Assembly (NCBI GenBank): GCA_002083655.1
Contig: MSXR01000008.1
Coordinates: 1-64,000, forward strand
From: Proteobacteria bacterium ST_bin14
GTDB lineage: Bacteria; Pseudomonadota; Alphaproteobacteria; Sphingomonadales; Sphingomonadaceae
DNA length: 64,000 bases
Direction of reading: 5' to 3'
Shown here: in pieces, positions 52,884 through 61,949 of the stretch
How positions within the stretch are numbered: the first letter of the stretch is position 1
Layout of the letters: each line of letters starts with the position of its first letter
Made by a program: the position numbers and the translations under genes
The notes under the pieces: model-generated
Told to the model about the DNA's origin: nothing
Database searches by the model: none
What the model saw: only the letters and a program-made list of their open reading frames with translations

Positions 52884-55478
52884 TCACCCCTCCCGCGCAA
52901 TCGCCTTTAGCCGGTAGACCAGTTCCAGCGCCTCTCGCGGGGTCAGCGCATCGACATCGATCTGCTCAATCTCGCTGCGCAGTGGATCGCGGGCATCGTC
53001 CATCTGTTCAGCCACAGCAGCGAACAGCGGCAGATCATCCAGCCCGGCGGCAAGCCCTCCGGTCTTGGCGCGCCCGGCCTCCAGCTTGGCCAGCACCGAT
53101 TTTGCGCGCGCGATGGTAACCGGGGGCAGGCCCGCCAGCCGCGCCACCGCCAGGCCATAACTGCGGTCCGCCGGACCTTCGGACACTTCGTGCAGCAGCA
53201 CCAGATCACCCTTCCACTCGCGCGCCCGCACATGATGCAGCGTCAACGCGTCGCACCGCTCGGCCAGCCGGGTCAGCTCATGATAATGCGTGGCGAACAG
53301 GCAGCGGCAGCGATTATCCTCATGGATGGCCTCAACCACCGCCCACGCAATTGCCAGCCCGTCATAGGTGCTCGTGCCGCGCCCCACCTCATCCAAGATC
53401 ACGAAGCTTTGCGGGGTGGCCTGCGCCAAAATCGCCGCCGTCTCCACCATCTCAACCATGAAGGTGGAGCGCCCCCGCGCCAGATTGTCAGACGCGCCAA
53501 CGCGGCTGAACAACCGGTCGACCAGCCCCAGCGTCGCGGTGGCGGCAGGCACATAGCTGCCGGCCTGCGCCAGCACCGCGATCAAGGCATTCTGGCGCAG
53601 AAAGGTTGATTTGCCGCCCATATTCGGCCCCGTCACCAGCCATAATCGCGAGTCTTCGGACAGGCGGCAATCATTGGCGACAAAGCGCCCCCCCATCTTG
53701 GCGACCGCTGCCTCGACCACCGGGTGCCGCCCGCCTGCAATCTCAAAACAGGCATGGTCGACGATATGCGGGCGCGCCCAGCCGCCTTCGCTGGCGCGTT
53801 CGGCCAGCGCGGTGGCAACATCCAGCCTTGCAAGCGCGTCTGCCGTGGCCGCTATCGCCTCCCGGTTGCCAAGCGCTGTATCGGTCAGCTCCTCCAGATG
53901 CGCCGCCTCTGCGGCCAGCGCATGGGCGCCCGCCTGCGTCACTTTCAACGCCACCTCATGCAGGTCAGGCGCATTGAAGCGGACCGCGCCTGCCATGGTC
54001 TGGCGGTGGGTAAAGCCGCTGCTGGGCTGCATTAGCGGATCGGCCACCCGTGCGGGCACTTCGATATGATAACCTAGCACGCCATTATGCTTTATTTTCA
54101 GCGCGGTAATGCCGGTGCGGGCGCGGTAATCGGCCTCCAATGCGGCAATCGCGCGCCTGCCGCCCGCGCCGCTATCGCGCAGATCATCAAGGGCTGCATC
54201 AAAGCCCGGCGCGATATAGCCACCCGAGGCGGCATCGATGGGCGGCATGGGGACCAGCGCGCGCGTCAACAGATCAATCAGCGCACCATGCCCGCGCAGT
54301 TCCGGCGCAAGTTGGCCAAGCAAAGCGGGCTTAGGCGTAATCCGGTCGAGCTGCTCGCCCAGCCGCCATGCGGCATCAAGGCCATCGCGCAGCTGCCCCA
54401 GATCACGCGGGCTGCCGCGCCCCGCCGCCAGCCGCCCCAGCGCACGGCCAATATCGGGCAGCGATCGCAGCGTGGCGCGCAGCCCATCGCGCATGGCGGG
54501 GTCGTCATGGAAATGCTGCACCAAATCGAGCCTGGCGTCGATGTGTCCCCGGTTCATCAGCGGCGCGCCAATATCGGCGGCGAGCAGCCGTGCGCCTGCC
54601 CCCGTCACTGTCCGGTCAACCGCATCAAGCAGGCTGCCCTTGCGCGCGCCGCTGGTGGTTTGGGTGAGTTCCAGACTTTCGCGGGTCGCAGCATCGATCG
54701 CCATCGTCTCTGCACTGCGCGTCAGCCGGGGCGGTCGCAAAAAGGGCAGCGCGCCCTTTGCATTATGGTCCAGATAGCGCACCAGCCCGCCCGCCGCCGC
54801 CAATGCTGCGCGCGAAAAGCTGCCAAACCCGTCCAGCGTGGCGACGCCGAACAGCGCTTTCAGCCGTTGCTCGTCATTGGCGCTTTCAAATTCGGATCGG
54901 GGGCGACGGCCAGTTGCGAGTTCTTCGAATTCAGTGGCATCCGACGCAATCGTCTCCGCCGGGTTTAACCGTGCCAGATCGGCCGTGATGGATGCAGCGT
55001 CGGTTTCAATCAGCTCAAACCGGCCGGTGGAGATATCGGCGACCGCAATCGCAACCCCGCCCGCCGCCTCGCCAATCGCCGCGCACCAATTGGCGGTGCG
55101 CGCATCAAGCAGCGCTTCTTCCGTCAGCGTACCCGCCGTCACCACCCGCACAATCGCCCGGCCAACCAGCGTTTTTCCGCTGCGTTTCTTGGCCTCTGCC
55201 GGGCTTTCGGTTTGCTCGGCAATCGCCACGCGGTGCCCTGCCTTGATCAGCCGGGCGAGATAGCCTTCGGCTGCATGCACGGGCACGCCGCACATCGGAA
55301 TCGGCACCCCGTCATGCTCACCCCGCGCGGTGAGTGCGATATCCAGCGCTGCGGCAGCGATGCGGGCATCATCGAAAAACATCTCGAAAAAATCGCCCAT
55401 GCGGTAGAATAAAAGGCAATCCTGCGCCTCTGCCTTCAGCGCCAGATATTGCGCCATCATTGGGGTGGGGGGTGTCAT
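52884..55478 (-). CDS. mutS: DNA mismatch repair protein MutS
   Basis: This 864-residue mismatch-recognition ATPase shows the mismatch-contact motif FYRMGDFFEMFFDDA (Phe-x-Glu) near the N-terminus, the core and clamp domains, Walker A GPNMGGKS around residues 617-624, Walker B FVILDEVGRGTSTYDG and LFATHYHEL. The ATG was chosen because it yields MTPPTPMMAQYLALK, the family start. It overlaps the stop of the decayed toxin gene upstream (ATGA). The frame extends 18 codons further. Confidence 0.96.
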   Translation of the reverse strand: MTPPTPMMAQYLALKAEAQDCLLFYRMGDFFEMFFDDARIAAAALDIALTARGEHDGVPIPMCGVPVHAAEGYLARLIKAGHRVAIAEQTESPAEAKKRSGKTLVGRAIVRVVTAGTLTEEALLDARTANWCAAIGEAAGGVAIAVADISTGRFELIETDAASITADLARLNPAETIASDATEFEELATGRRPRSEFESANDEQRLKALFGVATLDGFGSFSRAALAAAGGLVRYLDHNAKGALPFLRPPRLTRSAETMAIDAATRESLELTQTTSGARKGSLLDAVDRTVTGAGARLLAADIGAPLMNRGHIDARLDLVQHFHDDPAMRDGLRATLRSLPDIGRALGRLAAGRGSPRDLGQLRDGLDAAWRLGEQLDRITPKPALLGQLAPELRGHGALIDLLTRALVPMPPIDAASGGYIAPGFDAALDDLRDSGAGGRRAIAALEADYRARTGITALKIKHNGVLGYHIEVPARVADPLMQPSSGFTHRQTMAGAVRFNAPDLHEVALKVTQAGAHALAAEAAHLEELTDTALGNREAIAATADALARLDVATALAERASEGGWARPHIVDHACFEIAGGRHPVVEAAVAKMGGRFVANDCRLSEDSRLWLVTGPNMGGKSTFLRQNALIAVLAQAGSYVPAATATLGLVDRLFSRVGASDNLARGRSTFMVEMVETAAILAQATPQSFVILDEVGRGTSTYDGLAIAWAVVEAIHEDNRCRCLFATHYHELTRLAERCDALTLHHVRAREWKGDLVLLHEVSEGPADRSYGLAVARLAGLPPVTIARAKSVLAKLEAGRAKTGGLAAGLDDLPLFAAVAEQMDDARDPLRSEIEQIDVDALTPREALELVYRLKAIAREG

Positions 55479-55673
55479 ATGCTCAACCAAGGATCGGGGG
55501 CACGTGCCCTGTGCCGAATATCGAGGATGCAAACCGCAACCTCAGGTACTTCGTATAAGATGATATAGCGCCTGACGAGATGCCCTCTGCTGCATCCGAC
55601 CGAACTGACTGATAAAACGGCGAATATCTCGAATGCAGATCAGCCCCTCACGCGTCCAGATTATTCGAGCCAT
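55475..55673 (-). pseudogene. Decayed RelE/ParE-type toxin gene
   Basis: On the minus strand the first frame reads MARIIWTREGLICIRDIRRF and stops after 43 codons. A second frame downstream reads RRYIILYEVPEVAVCILDIR and ends at the mutS start. These are the expected N-terminal and C-terminal parts of a ParE toxin (the RYxILYEV strand is typical), but in different frames and with about 90 bases missing between them. No antitoxin gene could be identified upstream. Probably a relic of a ParDE-type module. Confidence 0.55.
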
Positions 55674-55795
55674 TCAGACGGCATCGGCGTTTCATTGGGG
55701 GTGTCCGAGGTCGCTAGGAATATCTTCCATCGATTCGGGTATAGCCGTTCCGCTCTGTCATGGCTAGGGAAGGACAATGCTGACCGGGGGCTCCC

Positions 55796-58060
55796 ATGAC
55801 CGATGAATCGACGATACAGTTTTCCGAGCGCGAGGCGTTGTTGTTCCATTCGGAAGGACGGCCGGGCAAGATTGAGATTATCGCATCAAAGCCGATGGCA
55901 ACCCAGCGCGATCTGGCACTGGCCTATTCGCCCGGCGTTGCTGTGCCGGTGCGCGCCATTCATGAAAATCCTGCCGCCGCCTATGAATATACCGCCAAGG
56001 GCAATCTGGTCGCGGTGATTTCAAACGGCACCGCGATTTTGGGCATGGGCAATCTCGGCGCGCTTGCCTCAAAGCCGGTGATGGAGGGCAAGGCGGTGCT
56101 GTTCAAGCGCTTTGCCGATGTCGATTCGATCGATATCGAGCTCGCCACCGAAGACCCGGAGGCCTTTATCAACGCCGTTGCGCTGATGGAGCCAAGCTTT
56201 GGCGGCATCAACCTTGAAGACATTAAAGCCCCCGAATGCTTCATCATCGAACAGGCGCTGAAAGAGCGCATGAACATTCCGGTGATGCATGATGACCAGC
56301 ACGGCACCGCGATCATCGCCGCTGCGGGCCTCATCAATGCGCTGTTCCTGACCGGGCGGGACATTAAGGATACCAAGGTTGTGATGAACGGCGCAGGTGC
56401 CGCCGCCATCGCCTGTGCCGAGTTGATCAAGGCAATCGGCCTGCCGCACGACCAACTGATCATGTGCGACAAAAGCGGGGTCATCTATCAGGGCCGCGAA
56501 CATGGCGACATGAACCAGTGGAAATCCGCCCACGCCGCCAAAACCGACAAGCGCACGCTTGCGGAAGCGCTCGACGGGGCCGATGTGTTCATGGGGCTGT
56601 CCGCCAAGGGCGCGCTGCCGGCTGAATATCTGATGAAAATGGCACCGCAGCCAATTGTGTTCGCGATGGCCAATCCCGATCCTGAAATCACCCCGCCCGA
56701 TGCAAAGCGCGTCCGTCCGGACGTCATCATCGCTACCGGCCGGTCTGATTATCCCAATCAGGTCAATAATGTGCTTGGTTTCCCGTTCATCTTTCGCGGT
56801 GCGCTGGATGTGCGGGCAACCGCGATCAATGACGAGATGAAGGTCGCCGCCGCCCGCGCCCTTGCCGCGCTTGCCCGCCAGCAGGTGCCGGAAGAAGTCG
56901 CGCTGGCTTACGGCGTTCGCCACAGCTTTGGCGTTGATTACATCATCCCGGCGCCATTCGATCCGCGCCTGATGGAGATTGTGCCCGTCGCGGTTGCGCA
57001 GGCCGCCATGGATTCAGGCGTCGCGACCAAGCCGATCATCGACATGGAAGCATATCGCCAGCAACTGCGCGCCCGGCTGAACCCGACCACATCGGTGCTC
57101 ACGCTGGCGTATGAAAATGCGCGGGCCGATCCCAAGCGGGTGTTGTTTGCCGAAGGCGAAGAAGAAGTGGTGCTGCGGGCCGCCATTGAGTTCAAGGCGG
57201 GCGGTTACGGCACGCCGGTGCTGGTTGGCCGCGATGATGTGTATGATCGGCTGCGCGCGCTGGGGGTGACCGACCCTGAAAGCTATGAACTGCACAACAG
57301 CCGCAAATCGCCGCTCGTGCCCCGCATGGTGGAGTTTTTGTACAACCGGTTGAAGCGACGCGGCTATCTGCTGCGCGACTGCGAACGCATGATCAACCAG
57401 GATCGCAACATCTTTGGCGCGGTGATGCTGCAACTGGGTGAGGCCGATGTGATGATCACTGGCGTCACCCGCCCCTATGCGCAAACAATGCGTGAAGTGC
57501 GCCGCGTGATTGATCCGGTTAAGGGGCGGACCGCGTTTGGCGTGCATGTGATGGTGGGCGCCAAGCACACTGTGTTCATGGCCGATACCACGATCAACGA
57601 ACGCCCGACGGCCGAAGAACTCGCCGACATCGCGGAACAGACCGCTTTGGTCGCCAAGCGCATGGGGCATGAACCCCGCGTGGCGTTCCTCAGCTATTCG
57701 AACTTCGGCAATCCTGAGGGGCGCTGGCTGGACAATATCCGCAATGCCGTTTGCGTGCTCGATCAGCGATCCGTCAGCTTCGAATATGAAGGCGAAATGG
57801 CACCTGACGTGGCGCTGAACCCGCGCCAGCTGGCGAATTACCCGTTCGCCCGCCTGTCTGGTCCGGCCAATGTGCTGATCATGCCGGGGCTTCAAAGCGC
57901 CAACATCTCCGCCAAATTGCTGCGGGAACTGGGCGGCGATGCGGTGATCGGCCCGATGCTGGTCGGCATGGAAAAATCCGTCCAGATCGCCCCGATGACC
58001 AGCACCGCGAGTGAGCTGGTGACGCTGGCGGTGCTGGCGGCGGGGGGGATTGCGGGGTAG
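55796..58060 (+). CDS. maeB: NADP-dependent malic enzyme with phosphotransacetylase-like domain
   Basis: This 754-residue enzyme decarboxylates malate to pyruvate. The N-terminal malic-enzyme part carries AYSPGVAVPVRAIHENP, the metal-site region FGGINLEDIKAPECF, MHDDQHGTAII and the Rossmann loop VVMNGAGAAAIA. From about residue 430 a phosphotransacetylase-like domain follows (RVLFAEGEEEVVLRAA, VMIIGV-like VMITGVTRPYAQTM). This fusion is the normal MaeB form. About 120 bases separate it from the toxin relic. Confidence 0.96.
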   Translation: MTDESTIQFSEREALLFHSEGRPGKIEIIASKPMATQRDLALAYSPGVAVPVRAIHENPAAAYEYTAKGNLVAVISNGTAILGMGNLGALASKPVMEGKAVLFKRFADVDSIDIELATEDPEAFINAVALMEPSFGGINLEDIKAPECFIIEQALKERMNIPVMHDDQHGTAIIAAAGLINALFLTGRDIKDTKVVMNGAGAAAIACAELIKAIGLPHDQLIMCDKSGVIYQGREHGDMNQWKSAHAAKTDKRTLAEALDGADVFMGLSAKGALPAEYLMKMAPQPIVFAMANPDPEITPPDAKRVRPDVIIATGRSDYPNQVNNVLGFPFIFRGALDVRATAINDEMKVAAARALAALARQQVPEEVALAYGVRHSFGVDYIIPAPFDPRLMEIVPVAVAQAAMDSGVATKPIIDMEAYRQQLRARLNPTTSVLTLAYENARADPKRVLFAEGEEEVVLRAAIEFKAGGYGTPVLVGRDDVYDRLRALGVTDPESYELHNSRKSPLVPRMVEFLYNRLKRRGYLLRDCERMINQDRNIFGAVMLQLGEADVMITGVTRPYAQTMREVRRVIDPVKGRTAFGVHVMVGAKHTVFMADTTINERPTAEELADIAEQTALVAKRMGHEPRVAFLSYSNFGNPEGRWLDNIRNAVCVLDQRSVSFEYEGEMAPDVALNPRQLANYPFARLSGPANVLIMPGLQSANISAKLLRELGGDAVIGPMLVGMEKSVQIAPMTSTASELVTLAVLAAGGIAG

Positions 58061-58272
58061 GGGCTGAACGGCGGCTTTAAGACGGTCGGTTTTAGAGCAT
58101 GCCAGCGGTAGAAGCAGACCCTCTCGAGGCGGGCTAGTTTGTCGGCTTGGCGCTTCAATCTTAGCCGTACAACGATACCGTTGCAGATCCTCAGGCAGCC
58201 GTTGAAGCAGAAAATGAGTTTTCTTTGCAGGACGCTGGCGACTGAAGTACCCAAGGCTAGGGGAGCCTTTGT

Positions 58273-60288
58273 GTGCGCGATGATGATTCTGACGATTTTG
58301 AGTTCAGCCTAGCTGGAAGAGTGCGCAATCTTGGGTTTGCGCCATCTCCGCTAAATGCTTTGTTCCCGCTTTTCGAAGCGGTGGCGAACGCCTTTCATGC
58401 GATTGAAGCGCGTTGGGACCGGGACGCTACTAAGCGCGGCAGCATCACCGTGACCGTCTTGCGAAGCGAAAGCGAGGACGAAAGTCCGCCGGTTATCGGC
58501 TTCACCGTCGAGGATAATGGAGTTGGCCTGACTCCCGAAAACTGGAAGGCGTTTCGAACGGCGGACACGGCCAGTAAGATCAGCCGCGGCGGCAAGGGCG
58601 TCGGGAGGCTTTCTTGGCTAAAGGTTTTTGAAAATACGAGGGTGTCGAGCGGCTTCGAGGACGACGGCCAAATTCTCTATCGGACGTTCTCCTTCGCGAT
58701 TGGCGACAGCGATGGAAACCCGGTTCGAGGCCATGAGTTATCTGTCGGCGGTGCGGCGGCGAAGGTCGGAACCAGGATTCATCTGGAACCCTATGCACCA
58801 GCATACAGCGCGCACTGCCCGCGTAAGACCGAAACTATCGCCGCTCAGATCATCGGCCACTTCCTTCGTAATTTTGCCAGCTATGAAGTGCCAGCATTTG
58901 TTCTGGTCGATGGCGTCGAGCGGATTAGCCTACTCGATTTCTACAGCGATAACGTGGAATCCGAGGTGCTGGAGACAGTCCATATATCGCTAGAGCCAGG
59001 CGCTGAGCCAATCTCGGCCGATATCTATCATATCCTGCTCAACAAGGGTCTGCGCCTCCACGAGGGTTCCAAACACTGGAACCTCTATGTCGGTGACGGG
59101 CGGGTCGTGCGGGACGAAAAGATCGATAACCAGCTTGGATTGGGCTACATCGGGGAGAACGCAGACAGCGTGTATATTGGCCTTGTCTCGGGTGATTTCT
59201 TGAACGGGCATGTCAATCAGGAGCGGACGAATTTCACTTTCTCCGAAGAGGCCTATCGTACATTGCACGCCGCCGCCGTCGCGGCCGCGAAGCAGCGACT
59301 GGCACCGTATATCGAGCTGGTCAGGATAAAGCAGGCCGAGACGACCCTACGCATTATCCGTGAAAACCCCCAATTTCTCGCGGTGGCGAGTGATGTTCCA
59401 GCGTTCGTCGAGGAAAACCTCTCCCTCAATGCCAAGTCTGAAGAAGATATCTTTCTCGAGCTGGCGCGGCAACGTCGCCGCAAACAGCGAGAAACACGGC
59501 GTGAGATCAAAGCACTGGTTACGACGACCGGCGAGAATATAGCGGAACGGGTGCAGAAGGTTGCGGGCGCAATCAACATCGACAAGAAGGCGTCTCTTGC
59601 GGATTATGTCGTGAAGCGGAAAGAGATTCTTGACCTTCTTGATAGCTCGCTTGCTTACGCCGATCCAGAGGCACGCAATTATCTGCGAGAAGAAATCGTC
59701 CATGACCTGATCATTCCGATCCGGTCTGATGGTGAAGCACTTGAATATGAGGATCACAATCTCTGGATCCTAGATGACAGGCTCGCTTTTTATTCCTATC
59801 TCAAGTCCGATAAGCCGTTCAGAACTTTTCTCGCCGATAGTGACAGCGGTCGCGAGCCCGACATTGCCGTTGTGTTTGATCGGTCATTGGCCTTTGATCG
59901 CGAAGGAACGGACGAGCCAATAATAATCGTCGAATTCAAACGACCTGGCCGGACCGCATATAGCCACGACGACAATCCGATTACGCAGGTGCTAGAATAC
60001 GTGAACATCATGAGGAACGGCGGAGCCTTCAAGGATCGGACTGGTCGCATTCGCAAACCGATTCCTCTTTCGACCCGGTTCATTTGCTTCGTGATCGCTG
60101 ATTTCACGCCAAAATTGATCGAAATGGTGTCGCTATCAATTGCCCAGAGTAGAAGTGCAGACGGCGAGGGATATTTCGGCTTCTCGCCGATTCACAATGC
60201 TGTCGTCGAAGTCCTTCCTTACAACAAGCTTCTCCATGACGCTCGCCTGCGGAACGAAGCGTTTTTTTCCAAACTCGGCCTCAGTTGA
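58273..60288 (+). CDS. GHKL (HSP90/MutL-type) ATPase fused to PD-(D/E)XK nuclease domain
   Basis: The N-terminal part of this 671-residue protein has the Bergerat ATP-binding motifs: FEAVANAFHA (Asn39), VEDNGVGL (Asp81, Gly83, Gly85) and RGGKGVGRLSWL (106-116). The region 320-470 is a transducer-like and coiled-coil segment (HVNQERTNF, RQRRRKQRETRREIK). The C-terminus shows PD-(D/E)XK nuclease residues: EPDIAVVF (Asp530), VEFKRPG (Glu554, Lys556) and Gln572 in ITQVLEY. The start is GTG after GGGGAG. Base composition is visibly less GC-rich than in its neighbours. Candidate single-gene antiphage factor, with MORC/MutL-like ATPases and Shedu-like nucleases as nearest concepts. Confidence 0.75.
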   Translation: MRDDDSDDFEFSLAGRVRNLGFAPSPLNALFPLFEAVANAFHAIEARWDRDATKRGSITVTVLRSESEDESPPVIGFTVEDNGVGLTPENWKAFRTADTASKISRGGKGVGRLSWLKVFENTRVSSGFEDDGQILYRTFSFAIGDSDGNPVRGHELSVGGAAAKVGTRIHLEPYAPAYSAHCPRKTETIAAQIIGHFLRNFASYEVPAFVLVDGVERISLLDFYSDNVESEVLETVHISLEPGAEPISADIYHILLNKGLRLHEGSKHWNLYVGDGRVVRDEKIDNQLGLGYIGENADSVYIGLVSGDFLNGHVNQERTNFTFSEEAYRTLHAAAVAAAKQRLAPYIELVRIKQAETTLRIIRENPQFLAVASDVPAFVEENLSLNAKSEEDIFLELARQRRRKQRETRREIKALVTTTGENIAERVQKVAGAINIDKKASLADYVVKRKEILDLLDSSLAYADPEARNYLREEIVHDLIIPIRSDGEALEYEDHNLWILDDRLAFYSYLKSDKPFRTFLADSDSGREPDIAVVFDRSLAFDREGTDEPIIIVEFKRPGRTAYSHDDNPITQVLEYVNIMRNGGAFKDRTGRIRKPIPLSTRFICFVIADFTPKLIEMVSLSIAQSRSADGEGYFGFSPIHNAVVEVLPYNKLLHDARLRNEAFFSKLGLS

Positions 60289-60581
60289 GATTGAGGTCAA
60301 CCAAGCAAGCGGCACCACGGGCAAATGGGCGAATCACCTCCGACGCCGCCAAACCATTTTCCTACAGTTACGCGTCGGTGATACGTTCTATCCCGCTCTT
60401 TGACATCGTCGAATTGCGTAATAGTTGCAGGCCACCGCCCCGGTTTCGGCGAAATTGCGCCAGACCCGCAACTTCACCCCCGCAACTTCGGGTCGCCGAC
60501 TGACGCAAGCTGTTACCCAATCGGGTCCGATGCGCCGGTTCGTGCGTTTGTGCGCCATTCCCTCAACGCAAAGGTGCTTTT
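60289..60581. other. Intergenic stretch before host-attachment gene
   Basis: These 293 bases hold no recognisable gene. A perfect TTGACA (60400-60405) lacks a matching -10 at 16-18 bases. A 10-base direct repeat, CCGCAACTTC, occurs at 60466-60475 and 60480-60489. No further structure was seen. Confidence 0.4.
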
Positions 60582-60986
60582 ATGAAAATCCCACAGGGCG
60601 CGCTTGTCGCCATTGTCGATGGCGAGATTTTGAACCTGTTCCGCAACACGGGCGATGAGGCCGCACCATCGCTCACCGCGGTGCCCGATGTCGCCGTGTC
60701 GATGGAAAACAAGGGTTCGGGCGGGCGTCATAACAGCAGCTCGGCCAACCCCGCCGACAGCCAGCAGAAGGAAGACAGCTTTGCCGCCGGGGTTGCAGAA
60801 ATCCTCAACAAACGCGTTCTCGATCACAAGGTCGAGCAGCTGATCATCGTCGCTGCACCGCGCACGCTCGGCGAATTGCGCAAACATTACCACAAGGCGC
60901 TTGAAGCGATTCTGGTCGGTGAAATCGCCAAGGATTTGACCGGGCATTCGACCGCCGATGTCGAAAAGATCATCGCGGCGGCATAA
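60582..60986 (+). CDS. Host attachment family protein
   Basis: This 134-residue protein matches the pattern of the host-attachment family named after an Agrobacterium protein needed for plant attachment. It has an N-terminal strand with VAIVDGEILNLFRN, a histidine/serine-rich polar middle (GRHNSSSANPADSQQKEDSFA) and the C-terminal LIIVAAPRTLGELRKHYHKALEAILVGEIAKDLTGHS. The fold is related to release-factor-like domains. The ATG follows AAAGG. A strong hairpin follows the gene. The role in this organism is unknown. Confidence 0.8.
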   Translation: MKIPQGALVAIVDGEILNLFRNTGDEAAPSLTAVPDVAVSMENKGSGGRHNSSSANPADSQQKEDSFAAGVAEILNKRVLDHKVEQLIIVAAPRTLGELRKHYHKALEAILVGEIAKDLTGHSTADVEKIIAAA

Positions 60987-60997
60987 GCCGCTTGGGT

Positions 60998-61028
60998 GCG
61001 CAGGCCGATTTCAACAACCGGCCTGCGC
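60998..61028. terminator. Bidirectional hairpin between convergent genes
   Basis: GCGCAGGCCG and CGGCCTGCGC form a perfect 10-bp stem around an 11-base loop, 11 bases past the host-attachment stop and 16 bases from the end of the convergent SDR gene. The 3' side continues with TTCCC, so the U-run is poor. Confidence 0.65.
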
Positions 61029-61044
61029 TTCCCAGAAATCAGTC

Positions 61045-61833
61045 CTATGCGTCGATGCTGGTGCCCAGTGCGCCGTATACCAGCCCGCCATCGACCGCGA
61101 TGGTTTCACCCACCACATAATCGCCTGCGCGGCTGGCGAGATATATCGCGGTGCCGGCCATGTCTTCGTCGACGCCGATTCGCTTTGATGGAATGCCCTT
61201 GGCAATCGCTTCGCCATGGTCGCGGGCGGCCTTGTTCATTTCGCTGGCAAAGGCGCCCGGTGCGATGGAGGTGACGTTGATGTTATCGCGCACCATCCGC
61301 GCGGCCATCCGCTTCGTCAGGTAAATCAGCGCCGATTTAGACGCATGATAGCTGTATGTTTCCCAAGGATTCAGCCGCAGGCCATCGATAGAGGTGATAT
61401 TGATCACCTTGGCGGGCTGGCCCGGGCTGGCAGCGGCTTTCAGTGGTTCAAACAATGCTTGTGTCAGGAAAAACGGCGACTTGACGTTCAGGTCCATCAC
61501 CTTGTCCCAGCCTTTTTCGGGGAAGGTTTCGAACGATTCACCCCAGGCGGCACCCGCATTATTCACCAGGATATCAAGCTTGTCAGTATGTTCGGCGAGC
61601 TGGGCTGCCAGCGCCTTACACCCGGCGACGGTGGATACGTCCTGCGGCAGCGCGATGCAGCGATCGCCCAGTTCCTTGGCAGTTTCGAAACAGGCATCGG
61701 CCTTGCGGGCGGAGATATAGACGGTCGCACCCTGGGCGATAAAGCCCGCCGCGATCATCTTGCCAATGCCGCGTGAGCCGCCAGTGATCAGGGCGGTGCG
61801 GCCATCGAGGCGGAATAACTTGCTGGTGTCCAT
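61045..61833 (-). CDS. SDR family NAD(P)-dependent oxidoreductase
   Basis: This 262-residue short-chain dehydrogenase has the cofactor loop TGGSRGIG, NNAGAAWG, a catalytic serine region VINITSIDGLR and the YSYHASKSALIYL active-site tyrosine-lysine pair. A C-terminal VGETIAVDGGLVYG ends the Rossmann fold. AGGAGA precedes the ATG. Its substrate is unknown. The neighbouring acyl-CoA dehydrogenase and second SDR suggest lipid or xenobiotic oxidation. Confidence 0.9.
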   Translation of the reverse strand: MDTSKLFRLDGRTALITGGSRGIGKMIAAGFIAQGATVYISARKADACFETAKELGDRCIALPQDVSTVAGCKALAAQLAEHTDKLDILVNNAGAAWGESFETFPEKGWDKVMDLNVKSPFFLTQALFEPLKAAASPGQPAKVINITSIDGLRLNPWETYSYHASKSALIYLTKRMAARMVRDNINVTSIAPGAFASEMNKAARDHGEAIAKGIPSKRIGVDEDMAGTAIYLASRAGDYVVGETIAVDGGLVYGALGTSIDA

Positions 61834-61850
61834 CTGTGTTCTCCTATCAT

Positions 61851-61927
61851 CCGTTCGTTTCGAGCGAAGTCGAGAAACGTTGGGCAGCGCTTTTGGCCTG
61901 TTTCTCGACTGCGCTCGAAACGAACGG
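61851..61927. repeat. Inverted repeat with 28-bp arms (27/28 match)
   Basis: Arms at 61851-61878 and 61900-61927 are reverse complements with one mismatch; the core is CGTTTCGAGCG and GTCGAGAAAC. The loop is 21 bases. It lies between the convergent ends' far sides, upstream of the SDR gene and downstream of the acyl-CoA dehydrogenase gene. This type of element recurs between genes in sphingomonad genomes and may act as a transcription stop or mobile palindrome. Confidence 0.8.
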
Positions 61928-61949
61928 GGTTATTGTTGTTTAGACCGGT

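Noticed and set aside
55661..55849. 62-codon minus-strand frame upstream of the ParE relic as an antitoxin gene
   Set aside because: No antitoxin family features were recognisable, and it overlaps the start of maeB on the opposite strand.
57892..58254. 120-codon minus-strand frame across the maeB end
   Set aside because: Most of it is antisense to maeB; no ribosome site and no recognised domain.
60400..60405. TTGACA as promoter of the host-attachment gene
   Set aside because: No TATAAT-like hexamer at 16-18 bases.
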